Source: Hymenobacter jeongseonensis (GTDB lineage Bacteria; Bacteroidota; Bacteroidia; Cytophagales; Hymenobacteraceae). Taken from it: a stretch of 64,000 bases of DNA. The position numbers and the translations under genes were made by a program. Below are positions 16,598 to 24,108 of this stretch, in pieces. Location: assembly GCF_015694725.1 (NCBI RefSeq), contig NZ_JADQDQ010000003.1, positions 550,566 through 614,565 of the forward strand. Direction: 5' to 3'. A model generated the notes under the pieces. That model was not told the origin of the DNA, did no database searches, and saw only the letters and a list, made by a program, of their open reading frames with translations. How positions within the stretch are numbered: the stretch's first letter is position 1; every line of letters starts with the position of its first letter.

Positions 16598-17935
16598 TCA
16601 ACGCTTGGTGAAATTAAACAGGCCTTTCCGGTGCTTCAGCACCACGGGCTGCTGGGGAAATTGCTGGTTGAAGGCCTTCACGATGGTATTTTCGTGCTGC
16701 GGAAAGAACTCCGGGTCAAAATTAGCTTTGCCCAGCTGGGCCATCACCGTGGCCACGGCCGTGGCCTGCTGTATCCAGTGCTCGCACACGGCCTGGCGCA
16801 AGCGCAGGCCCATGGCATTGAACCCAACTACGGCGTGCGGCGCTTCGCTGCGGAAGTAAATGCGCAACGCCCCCCGCGCCGACGGATGTTCCCAATAGAA
16901 GCTGGTGAGGCCCGGCGTGGGGCCGGCCGGGGCCTGGCCGTAGGTCTGGTATTCGAGGTTGAAGAACTTGGCCGAGTTGAACCACACGCCGCGCCGGTAG
17001 GGTGTGGGGTGGCCGCAAATGGTGTGGGCCACGGTTTCGCCCTGCATGCGGCCGGTGTACCAGAGCTGTTCGATGGGCACTTCGCCGCTGGCAGGCCGCC
17101 GGAACTGGGCGCAGTCGCCGGCGGCGAATACGTTAGGAACGTTGGTGCGCAGGTATTCGTCAACCAAAATGCCGCGGTCGGTTTCCACATTCGAGGTCAG
17201 GGCGAGGCCCAGGTTGGGCGCCACGCCGGTGGCAAGGCCCACCCACTGGCAAGCTATTTCCTCGCCGGCGGTGGTGACCACGGCCCGCACCCGGCCCTGC
17301 GTGTCGCCCAAGATTTCGCGCAATTCGGTGCGGTAGCGCACAGTCACGTGGTTTTCTTGAAACTGCCGGTCAACCAGTTGGGCTTCCTCGGGCGGGAGCA
17401 CGCCGGCCCAATAGCGGGCTTCGCGCACCAGCACCAGCGTTTCGATGCCCCGGCTGTGCAGCATTTCGGCCAGCTCTACCCCAATAAGGCCGCCGCCCAC
17501 CACCACGCCCCGGCTGATGCCGTGGGTATCGCGGGTCATGGCCTGGAGGTCGGGCAGGTTGTAGAGGCCTTGCACGCCCGCCAGGTGTTGGCCGGGCCAG
17601 CCGTACAGCTTGCTCGCCGAGCCGGTGGCCAGCAGCAATTGGTCGTAGGCGAGGGTGGTGCCGTTGTCCAGCACCAGCAGCTGTTCTTCGGTATTCAGTA
17701 AAGTGGCGCTCGCATGCACCAGCTCCAGGCGGTTTTCGGCCCAAAACCAGTCTTCGTAGGGCTTGATGTCCTGCGGGCGCAGGTGGCCCATGTACACGTA
17801 CATCAGCGCCGTGCGGGAGTAATGATGCGCGCTTTCGGCAGAAACCAAGGTTATTCGCGCTTCGGGGTTCAGGCGCCGCACCGCCACTGCGCACGTGACG
17901 CCGGTAATGCCATTGCCGATGATTACCAGGCGCAT
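16598..17935 (-). CDS. NAD(P)/FAD-dependent oxidoreductase (NirB/rubredoxin-reductase-like)
   Basis: 445 residues from the ATG at 17935, which puts the Rossmann start MRLVIIGNGITGVTCAVAV at the very N-terminus; a longer frame adds 20 unrelated residues. Two dinucleotide-binding motifs are present: GNGITG for FAD and GVVVGGGLIGVELAEML for NAD(P)H, then the second FAD contact VPNVFAAGDCAQF. A redox-active CxxC is absent, so it is of the ferredoxin/rubredoxin/nitrite-reductase-reductase type. The last 110 residues form a dimerisation-like domain. It leads the trio with the small membrane protein and the polyferredoxin, and probably feeds electrons from NAD(P)H to, or collects them from, those iron-sulfur clusters. 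Confidence 0.87.
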   Translation of the reverse strand: MRLVIIGNGITGVTCAVAVRRLNPEARITLVSAESAHHYSRTALMYVYMGHLRPQDIKPYEDWFWAENRLELVHASATLLNTEEQLLVLDNGTTLAYDQLLLATGSASKLYGWPGQHLAGVQGLYNLPDLQAMTRDTHGISRGVVVGGGLIGVELAEMLHSRGIETLVLVREARYWAGVLPPEEAQLVDRQFQENHVTVRYRTELREILGDTQGRVRAVVTTAGEEIACQWVGLATGVAPNLGLALTSNVETDRGILVDEYLRTNVPNVFAAGDCAQFRRPASGEVPIEQLWYTGRMQGETVAHTICGHPTPYRRGVWFNSAKFFNLEYQTYGQAPAGPTPGLTSFYWEHPSARGALRIYFRSEAPHAVVGFNAMGLRLRQAVCEHWIQQATAVATVMAQLGKANFDPEFFPQHENTIVKAFNQQFPQQPVVLKHRKGLFNFTKR

Positions 17936-18455
17936 TGCTGAATGGATGAGGTGAGAGGCCAAGCCTATCGTCAAAAGTAACCGGGGCCGTACCACAATCC
18001 TACGCCCGGCCAGCCCGCGCCAGTGGACCCATCATTGGCTGGCAGCCGTTTCAACCTTGCGGCGCACCGGTTGTTTTCTTTTATCCGAGTACCAATCAGG
18101 AGTTTGCTGGTTCGGCCGTTTCATTACCTACCAGAGGGTTTGGCCAGACAATTCATTACTGCCGGATTCCTGAACAGGAGTGGCGGCTGCCTGGATTATG
18201 AAGCATTACTTTTTCGCAAACAAAAACGGGCGGTTGAACGCACTGATTTGCTCGGTGAAATGAATGATTTTGCGGTTGAACGAAAATAAAGAGCAAACTA
18301 TTTTTTGGAAAAAATAGGGGTGATGCCTGCTTCACAGGCAGGAAATCCCCTTTTCATAATCCGATTTTGTTTCAAAATGGGAATACCATAAACGGCTAAA
18401 TCCGACGCTGTGCCAACGTAGTAGCTCTGTCATCTTTAACGCTAAAGAACACCAG
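17936..18455. other. Divergent intergenic region, no gene seen
   Basis: About 520 bases between divergent genes. A frame at 18023-18289 has no family features and is rejected. A short inverted repeat TGCCTG/CAGGCA lies at 18324-18340. The region must hold promoters for both flanking genes but I could not identify convincing -7 elements. Confidence 0.6.
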
Positions 18456-19250
18456 ATGAAAAGTTTGTACAACTTCGGAATGGTTTGGGCAGTGGTATTG
18501 TGGTTGCTGAGCTTAAGCAACGCCGCGGCCCAGCAGGCGCCTTCGCCCACGGTGGCCCGGATTACGGCCCAGACAAATACTTTTCTGCACAAGTATGTGA
18601 ATAAAAGCGGCAAGGTCGATTATGCCGGGATTCAAGTCAACCCACAGTTGCTGGACGAGTTGCTGACCTCGATTGCGGATTTTGATGCGGGCAAGACCGA
18701 AGTGGCCGACCAGTACGCCTTTTATCTCAATGCCTACAACATTCTGGTGATTGGGGAAATAGTCCGAAACTATCCGCTTCGCTCGGTGCAGGAGATGCCC
18801 GGCTTTTTCAACAAAACGTTGCTCAGCATTGCCGGGGAGCGCCTCACCCTCGACCAGATTGAGCTCGACAAGCTGCGCAAAATTTACGACGACCCCCGGC
18901 TGCATTTTGCCCTGGTGTGCGGCACTAGCAGCTGCCCGCGGTTGAGCCGCACGGCGTACATCGGCAAGCAATTGTTTGTGCAGCTAAACAACCAAGCCCG
19001 GTTTGCGATGCTCGACCCCAGCTACGTGAAAGTGGACGAGCAGAACAAGCTGGTGCGGCTGCCGGAGATTTTCAAATGGTACGAAACCGACTTCAGCGCG
19101 AGTGGCAAAACGGGTGTTTCCTACGTCAATCAATTTCGGAAGGATAGTACCGTGCCCACCTGGTTTTCGGTGGTTTATTATCCCTACAATTGGTCGTTGA
19201 ACGACCAGAAGTTCACGGAAGAAGTGACGGCTGAGCGGGCCGGCCGCTGA
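18456..19250 (+). CDS. DUF547 domain protein, secreted
   Basis: 264 residues. Signal peptide MKSLYNFGMVWAVVLWLLSLSNAAAQQ, then a DUF547 domain: LHKYVNKSGKVDYAGI, ADQYAFYLNAYNILVI, LTLDQIELDKLRKIYDDPRLHFALVCGTSSCPRLSRTAY. The last segment holds the conserved His and Cys residues that make the fold look like a papain-type protease relative. Biochemical function of the family is unclear. The gene stands alone on the plus strand; the next frame follows after 111 bases and encodes an unrelated hydrophilic protein. Confidence 0.88.
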   Translation: MKSLYNFGMVWAVVLWLLSLSNAAAQQAPSPTVARITAQTNTFLHKYVNKSGKVDYAGIQVNPQLLDELLTSIADFDAGKTEVADQYAFYLNAYNILVIGEIVRNYPLRSVQEMPGFFNKTLLSIAGERLTLDQIELDKLRKIYDDPRLHFALVCGTSSCPRLSRTAYIGKQLFVQLNNQARFAMLDPSYVKVDEQNKLVRLPEIFKWYETDFSASGKTGVSYVNQFRKDSTVPTWFSVVYYPYNWSLNDQKFTEEVTAERAGR

Positions 19251-19361
19251 GGGAAAGCGGCGGACGGTCGCAAGGCTGCCGCCTGACTTTGCAGCAACGT
19301 AAGCCGGGGCGTTGCGTACGCTTAATTACTGCAATTCCCCACTCACATCAGCGCTACCCTT

Positions 19362-19793
19362 ATGCTTCCCGACAACATATCCGGCAACGGCACCGAACCC
19401 AACGAAGGCGAAAACGCCGACATTACCGAAAACAAGAATTTCCCGAAAAACGAAGAGCTGGAAAGACAGAAAGCGTACAAGCAGGACCAGAGCAACAACA
19501 AGTCCAGCAACGACCCCTCGGCCGCCCGCAACACCGGCGCTAACGACTACACCCAGCGCGAAAACCAGAAAGACCAGCTGGACAACCTGCACATCGGCGG
19601 CTCCGAAACCGAGCCCCAGGGCGGCAACGACCACCACGGGGCCGGCGAACAAGCCCAAGGCCCCGGTTTCGAAGCCGAAGGCAGCATCGAGTTGGACCAC
19701 AATCTACGCACCCGCGAGCAGCCATTCGGAGCCAAAGAGGCTTCGGGTGAAGCCACGCCCGCTGGCCACAACGAAAGCATCAGCGACGGCTAA
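19362..19793 (+). CDS. Hydrophilic, probably disordered protein of unknown function
   Basis: 143 residues, very rich in Asn, Gln, Glu, Asp and Gly with almost no hydrophobic residues, no signal and no helix-forming core. Such composition resembles stress-associated hydrophilins, but no named motif can be seen. The frame beginning ATG at 19362 is preferred over an overlapping longer frame because it has balanced codon use rather than Pro/Thr/Arg-rich shadow composition. A strong terminator follows 24 bases after the stop, which supports a real transcription unit. I do not recognise the family. Confidence 0.65.
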   Translation: MLPDNISGNGTEPNEGENADITENKNFPKNEELERQKAYKQDQSNNKSSNDPSAARNTGANDYTQRENQKDQLDNLHIGGSETEPQGGNDHHGAGEQAQGPGFEAEGSIELDHNLRTREQPFGAKEASGEATPAGHNESISDG

Positions 19794-20262
19794 CGCATTA
19801 GCAAGTCATTTTACGGAGCCCCACCCCAGCGCGGTACCGGGAGCTACGGCTGCGAAGGCAGCTGCTGGTTCTTGGCCCCGCGCTAGGGTGGGGCTTTTTG
19901 TGTACACTACAGCCGTGCGCATTGGTGTTGCCGCGTTTGGGCTGATTCACAGCAGCCCCTGGGCGTAACTTGCTAAGGAGGAGTTTCCGCCCGAGGCGAA
20001 ATGTGAGTAGAGAAGGAGTGAGGTGGATGTTTCGTCATACTCTGCTCCCGAAGGAGTTTTGCCTCCTTCCAAGGGTTAAATACCCGCTTGCTCACGACGC
20101 CTTTCGCTGCTGCGGTTGAGTTTTTTTTCGCAGGTGTACAAAAAAAACAATCATGAGAGGGGATAACGCGCCAAAAGCTTAACTTGCGGGTCTAGTTGGG
20201 ATAGTGGCTTTAGCCTTCATCCTTTTCCAATTGCTTTTGAACACCTTCATTAATTCCAAAAT
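19794..20262. other. Intergenic region with one terminator
   Basis: About 470 bases; apart from the terminator at 19817-19900 I see only a small AAGGAG/CTCCTT hairpin near 20050 and no gene. Confidence 0.6.
19817..19900 (+). terminator. Long-stem intrinsic terminator
   Basis: Arms at 19817-19834 (AGCCCCACCCCAGCGCGG) and 19878-19895 pair at 17 of 18 positions around a 43-base loop and are followed by TTTTT. It ends the transcript of the hydrophilic protein gene. Confidence 0.8.
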
Positions 20263-20991
20263 ATGAATCCCGAAAATCTACAAAAAGCAGAGCCAGAACA
20301 GTACGACCCCAACTTGGATGCCCAAGATGAAGAAGTTGTGTCGGGTGGCAACAATCGATTGTTATATGTGCTACTAGCAGTAGTGGTGGCATTGGTGATT
20401 GGCTACGTGGCCCTGCCCAAAGGTGGTGGCGATGGCATAGCGTCGGTAACGCCGTCGTTTATGCTGGACGATGCCGCCGTGACGGGCACAACGCCCACCG
20501 CGGCCGATAGCATTGCGGCGGGGCTTAAAGCAGCCCCCGTTGCGAAAGAAGAAGAAGAGGAAGAAAAGACCACCGCTAAACCAAGCGAAAAGGCCGCCCT
20601 AGCTGCCAAAACGGTGGCCCCCGCCGCCGGGCCGGTTGCCGTGGCGGCTCCGGTGGCAGCAGCTCCTGCACCTGCTCCCGAGCCGGTACCAGAAGCTGCC
20701 CCTGCGCCAGCCCCCGAGCCCGCCGCGCCTGCGTTCGTCACGATGTCGGGCAAGATTGAGGACGAAAACGGCCGCCCCATGGTGGGCGCCACCGTGCTGC
20801 TGAAGGGCAGCAGCAAAGGCACCAGCACCGACGCCAGCGGCAACTACTCTTTTGAAGTGCCCAACGATAAAGACCACACCCTCGTTTTTGGCTACGGCGG
20901 CTACGAAGATGAAGTGGTGCGCAGCTCCGGCAGCCGGCCCGTGAACGTGACCCTGACTCCGCGGGCCAAGGCCGGGCGGAGCCGGCGCTAG
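20263..20991 (+). CDS. Anchored protein with Ala/Pro/Glu-rich linker and carboxypeptidase-regulatory-like domain
   Basis: 242 residues. Cytoplasmic acidic head of about 32 residues, one membrane helix at 33-51 (LLYVLLAVVVALVIGYVAL), a long low-complexity periplasmic linker with an EEEEEE run and repeated APAPEP-type units, then a CarboxypepD_reg-like beta-sandwich from about residue 160: MSGKIEDENGRPMVGATVLLKGSSKGTSTDASGNYSFEVP. This domain is normally the N-terminal plug-side extension of SusC-like TonB-dependent receptors. Here it is displayed on an inner-membrane tether of TonB-like layout, but no TonB C-terminal domain is present. Function unknown; it could bridge the inner and outer membrane. 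Confidence 0.8.
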   Translation: MNPENLQKAEPEQYDPNLDAQDEEVVSGGNNRLLYVLLAVVVALVIGYVALPKGGGDGIASVTPSFMLDDAAVTGTTPTAADSIAAGLKAAPVAKEEEEEEKTTAKPSEKAALAAKTVAPAAGPVAVAAPVAAAPAPAPEPVPEAAPAPAPEPAAPAFVTMSGKIEDENGRPMVGATVLLKGSSKGTSTDASGNYSFEVPNDKDHTLVFGYGGYEDEVVRSSGSRPVNVTLTPRAKAGRSRR

Positions 20992-21031
20992 CATCTGCGG
21001 GTGCCTGGGGCACTGTGCTGTTTCAAAAGTT

Positions 21032-21072
21032 CACACAAAAAAGGCCTCCCATCGGGAGGCCTTTTTTGTGTG
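21032..21072. terminator. Bidirectional terminator
   Basis: AAGGCCTCCC and GGGAGGCCTT surround an ATC loop, flanked by A-run and T-run on opposite sides, between convergent genes ending at 20991 and 21087. It can end transcription in both directions. Confidence 0.88.
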
Positions 21073-21086
21073 CGTATGCCAGCGCG

Positions 21087-22562
21087 TTATGCCGTACGGT
21101 TGCCGAACCGGCGGCCGAAGAGGAAGTAAACGGGCAGTCCCAGTGCCATCAGGCCCAGGCCTCGGCGCGAAAACTCTGCCGTGTCCGGCGCAAAAAGCAG
21201 GATGATGCAGAAAGTGGAAGCGAGCAGAACGTACAGGCCGGGTACCAGTGGGTAGCCCCAGGCACGGTAGGGCCGGGGCGCCTCGGGGCGGGTGCGGCGC
21301 AATACAAAAATGCCGATGATGGTGACGACATAAAACAGGATGACGGAGAACATCACGTAGTCGAGCAACTGCCCGTATTTGCCGCTCAGGCAGAGCAAAC
21401 ACGCCCAGAAGCACTGGGCCCACAGCGCTCGGCTGGGAACACCAGCCCCGTTGAGGCGCGCCAGCCCTGGGAAAAACAAGCCATCCTTGGCCATAGCAAA
21501 ATAGGCGCGCGCGCCGCTGAGGATGATGCCGTTGTTAGCGCCAAAGGTGCTCAGCATGATGAGCACCGCCATCACGTAAGCACCCGCCCGACCCAGCACC
21601 GACTCGGCCACGGCTGTGGCTACCCGGTCGTCGGTGGCGTACATGATGCCGCGGCCGGCCAGAGTGGTGGCTTCAGGTGAGCCGTTGATGGGCAGCACCA
21701 GCAAATACACCACGTTGATGAGAATGTAGAGGGCCGTGACAATGGCCGTGCCGATGGCCATGCTGCGCACCAGTGTGCGCTCGGGGTTTTGAATTTCCTC
21801 GCCGGCAAAGCCGATGTTATTCCACGAGTCGGAAGAAAACAGCGAACCCGTCATGGCCATGCCGATGGCTACCACCAGGGTGGTGCCGCTGATGGGTATG
21901 GTGGGCGCCGAAACGCCCGGCGCCGCGTGCCGGCTGGCCGACCACAAATCGGCAAAATTGGCCGCGATGGCTTCGGAATTCATTCCCAAGGCCACGCCTA
22001 GCACAATGAGCAAGCCCAGCGCTATCAGCTTGGTGCTGCCCAGCACGTTTTGGATGAGCTTGCCGGTGCGCACCCCTTGCGCGTTGAGGGCGGTGATTCC
22101 GACGATAAGCAGGATGGCCAGCAACTGCACCGAGCTAAAGTCGAAGCTGCCGACTGAGAACAGAATGTTCTGCACACTGAAAAAAGGCAGCAGCACGCCC
22201 GTGAACTTGGCGAATGCCACGGCCACCGCCGCAATCACGCCGGTTTGAATGACGAGGAACAGCGTCCAGCCGTACAAGAAGGCAGTGAGGCGGCCAAAGG
22301 CTTCGCGTAGGTACACGTACTGGCCGCCTACTTTAGGAAACATGCTGGCCAGTTCGCCGTAGCTGATGGCACCGGCCATGGTGATGACGCCCGTGAGCAG
22401 CCACACCACCAGCAGCCAGCCGGAGGAGCCTACTTTCCGGGCGATGTCGGCCGAAACAATGAAGATGCCCGAGCCTATCATGCTGCCAGTGACCAGCATA
22501 ATGGCATCGAAGAGGGTGATGGCCCGTTGAAAATGGGGTTGTGAAGGTTGAGGTTCGGTCAT
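21087..22562 (-). CDS. APC superfamily amino acid permease
   Basis: 491 residues with about 12 membrane helices. The N-terminal helix carries DAIMLVTGSMIGSGIFIVSADIA, matching the GSxxGxGIF substrate-binding bend of the APC superfamily, and the next helices contain GAISYGELASMFPKVGGQYVYLREAFG, typical of the LAT/basic amino acid transporter branch. The loop SWNNIGFAGEEIQNPERTLVRSMAIG is also characteristic. It imports or exchanges amino acids at the cytoplasmic membrane. It lies 81 bases after the lipoprotein gene on the same strand, separated by a terminator, so it is probably transcribed on its own. Substrate not assignable. Confidence 0.92.
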   Translation of the reverse strand: MTEPQPSQPHFQRAITLFDAIMLVTGSMIGSGIFIVSADIARKVGSSGWLLVVWLLTGVITMAGAISYGELASMFPKVGGQYVYLREAFGRLTAFLYGWTLFLVIQTGVIAAVAVAFAKFTGVLLPFFSVQNILFSVGSFDFSSVQLLAILLIVGITALNAQGVRTGKLIQNVLGSTKLIALGLLIVLGVALGMNSEAIAANFADLWSASRHAAPGVSAPTIPISGTTLVVAIGMAMTGSLFSSDSWNNIGFAGEEIQNPERTLVRSMAIGTAIVTALYILINVVYLLVLPINGSPEATTLAGRGIMYATDDRVATAVAESVLGRAGAYVMAVLIMLSTFGANNGIILSGARAYFAMAKDGLFFPGLARLNGAGVPSRALWAQCFWACLLCLSGKYGQLLDYVMFSVILFYVVTIIGIFVLRRTRPEAPRPYRAWGYPLVPGLYVLLASTFCIILLFAPDTAEFSRRGLGLMALGLPVYFLFGRRFGNRTA

Positions 22563-22593
22563 ATAAAAGCGGAGATTTTTGTCAAAGAAAACG

Positions 22594-22622
22594 AAAAGGC
22601 CCGCCGTGAACGGCGAGCCCGG
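22594..22622 (-). terminator. Intrinsic terminator after the lipoprotein gene
   Basis: On the minus strand a GC stem (GGCTCGCCG paired with CGGCGGGCC, one mismatch allowed, three-base loop) is followed by TTTTCGTTTT. It separates the lipoprotein gene from the permease gene. Confidence 0.75.
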
Positions 22623-22643
22623 ATAAACGAGACTGTAAATGGC

Positions 22644-23183
22644 TTAAAATTCGCTGCGGTCATACCAACTGCGCATGCGCCACGGGTCGTTGCGGTTTTT
22701 GCGCACGAGCACCAGCCGGGCCGTGCCCGAACCCGAAAACCGCTCGTTGTCGCGTTGCTCGATGGTGAGCAAAAATGAGCGTTCCACGCTCGCCAGCGTG
22801 TCCGAGGCGAGGGTGTCGGAGCTGGGCAGGTACTGCGTCCACTGCAGGTTGGTGGAGCGGGCGGCCCGGAACAAGCGGTAAGTGGTGTTGGCGTCCACGT
22901 CGCGCGTCCAGGAACGGTCGAGGTTGGCGGCGAAGTCGCGGTAGGTAAACCGGAACTCCGGCGCCAGCAGTTGGCCGTATAGGGTAGAATCCCGCAGCTG
23001 GTAGGCCGCCCGAAACCGATCGAAGAAGCCACGGACGGTGACGGGGTTGCCCAACAGGTCGTTTTCGTTCGCGGGAACCTCGTCGAGCGCCGGGGCGAAG
23101 GGATTGCAGCCCGGAACCGTCAGCATCAGCACGATGCCGGCCAGCAGCCCCACCGGAAACAACGGACGCAACGGCCTCTTCAT
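22644..23183 (-). CDS. Lipoprotein of unknown function (paralogue of next gene)
   Basis: 179 residues starting MKRPLRPLFPVGLLAGIVLMLTVPGC, a lipoprotein signal with lipobox VPGC. The frame is open far upstream but that part runs antisense through another gene and lacks coding character. The mature domain begins VRGFFDRFRAAYQLRDSTLYGQLLAPEFRFTYRDF and ends with LVLVRKNRNDPWRMRSWYDR, a pattern reminiscent of the NTF2-like/SnoaL cone fold used by many small lipoproteins. The neighbouring gene upstream encodes a protein with the same layout. I do not recognise a named family. Likely outer-membrane-anchored and periplasm-facing. Confidence 0.82.
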   Translation of the reverse strand: MKRPLRPLFPVGLLAGIVLMLTVPGCNPFAPALDEVPANENDLLGNPVTVRGFFDRFRAAYQLRDSTLYGQLLAPEFRFTYRDFAANLDRSWTRDVDANTTYRLFRAARSTNLQWTQYLPSSDTLASDTLASVERSFLLTIEQRDNERFSGSGTARLVLVRKNRNDPWRMRSWYDRSEF

Positions 23184-23299
23184 AAGACGAAATATACGTG
23201 ATGATGAGTTGAAAAAAGCCAGAGCGGACGAGTTTGTTGCGGCGTGGCTGCGGTCGTCCATACCCAGCGGCCGGTTCATTCGGGTTTTTACAGCCGCTG

Positions 23300-23932
23300 C
23301 TAGCGTGTGCTGAAATACTTTTTCAGGTCCGTCCAGCACAAGCCCGGGCCGGTGCGTTGGTCCCGCCAGGCAATGATGCGCCACTCGTTGTTGCGGCGCC
23401 GCAGAATGAGGCGAATGTTGCCTTGCAGCAATCCGGCGCGAAAGGCAGTGTCCTGCTGGCTGATGCGGAGCTCGTACAGCGCCGAAACCTCCACCGAATC
23501 CGTTGTGTAGAGTTGGTCGCGCCGGTCGGTGAGCACCAGCGAATTGGTGGTGCCCGCGGGCGTGCGGCGGCGCAGGCTGGTGAAATAGGTGACTTCCTCG
23601 GGGACGCTCCAGTTGGCGAAGAGGGCTGGCGTGGAGCCGGCGCTGGTTGGGTCGGGCACAAAACGGAAGTCGGGCCCGCTGAAGCTGCGTTCGTAGTTGG
23701 CCGCGTTCACCCGCTGGACGGCAGTGGTGAAATTGGCCAGCAAAATATCTACTTGAGTGGGCTGAATCCATTCGCTGGAAGCCGCCGCTGGCTCGGGCTC
23801 GCGTAGCTGAAAACAGCCCGGCAAGAGCAGCAGCCCCCCCACCAAAACTGACCCTGCCACCGCATCCCTGCCCCGCGCTCGCGCCAGCCAAGCAAGGCAG
23901 CACGAAGCAGAAAGCAAAAATTTGCACAGCAT
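23300..23932 (-). CDS. Lipoprotein of unknown function (paralogue of preceding gene)
   Basis: About 210 residues if the ATG at 23932 is used; ATGs at 23950 and 23971 are also in frame and I cannot choose with certainty. A hydrophobic stretch ending LLLLPGC provides a lipobox. The mature part has the same order of elements as the neighbouring lipoprotein: ILLANFTTAVQRVNAANYERSFSGPDFRFVPD, a middle region with WSVPEEVTYFTSL, and a C-terminal LILRRRNNEWRIIAWRDQ strand pair, consistent with an NTF2-like fold. The pair looks like a tandem duplication that has diverged strongly. It is divergently oriented to the large propeller-like gene at 24109. Confidence 0.78.
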   Translation of the reverse strand: MLCKFLLSASCCLAWLARARGRDAVAGSVLVGGLLLLPGCFQLREPEPAAASSEWIQPTQVDILLANFTTAVQRVNAANYERSFSGPDFRFVPDPTSAGSTPALFANWSVPEEVTYFTSLRRRTPAGTTNSLVLTDRRDQLYTTDSVEVSALYELRISQQDTAFRAGLLQGNIRLILRRRNNEWRIIAWRDQRTGPGLCWTDLKKYFSTR

Positions 23933-24108
23933 ACGAGGCCGGAAAAACATGCAGAAAGATACACCACGCATTCAAAGGCCACGCGAAAAGCGAAGGAGAG
24001 AAGTGCGTTATTGCCTCGGGGAAGCGCAACCTTGGAACGCTTGGGCCCGCCGCTCCCCAATCCGCCATCCGGCCGTACTTTCGTCGCCCGTCATCCGCTT
24101 CCCTTCGC

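Noticed and set aside
18023..18289. 88-codon frame upstream of the DUF547 gene
   Set aside because: No family features, poor start context, probably spacer DNA.
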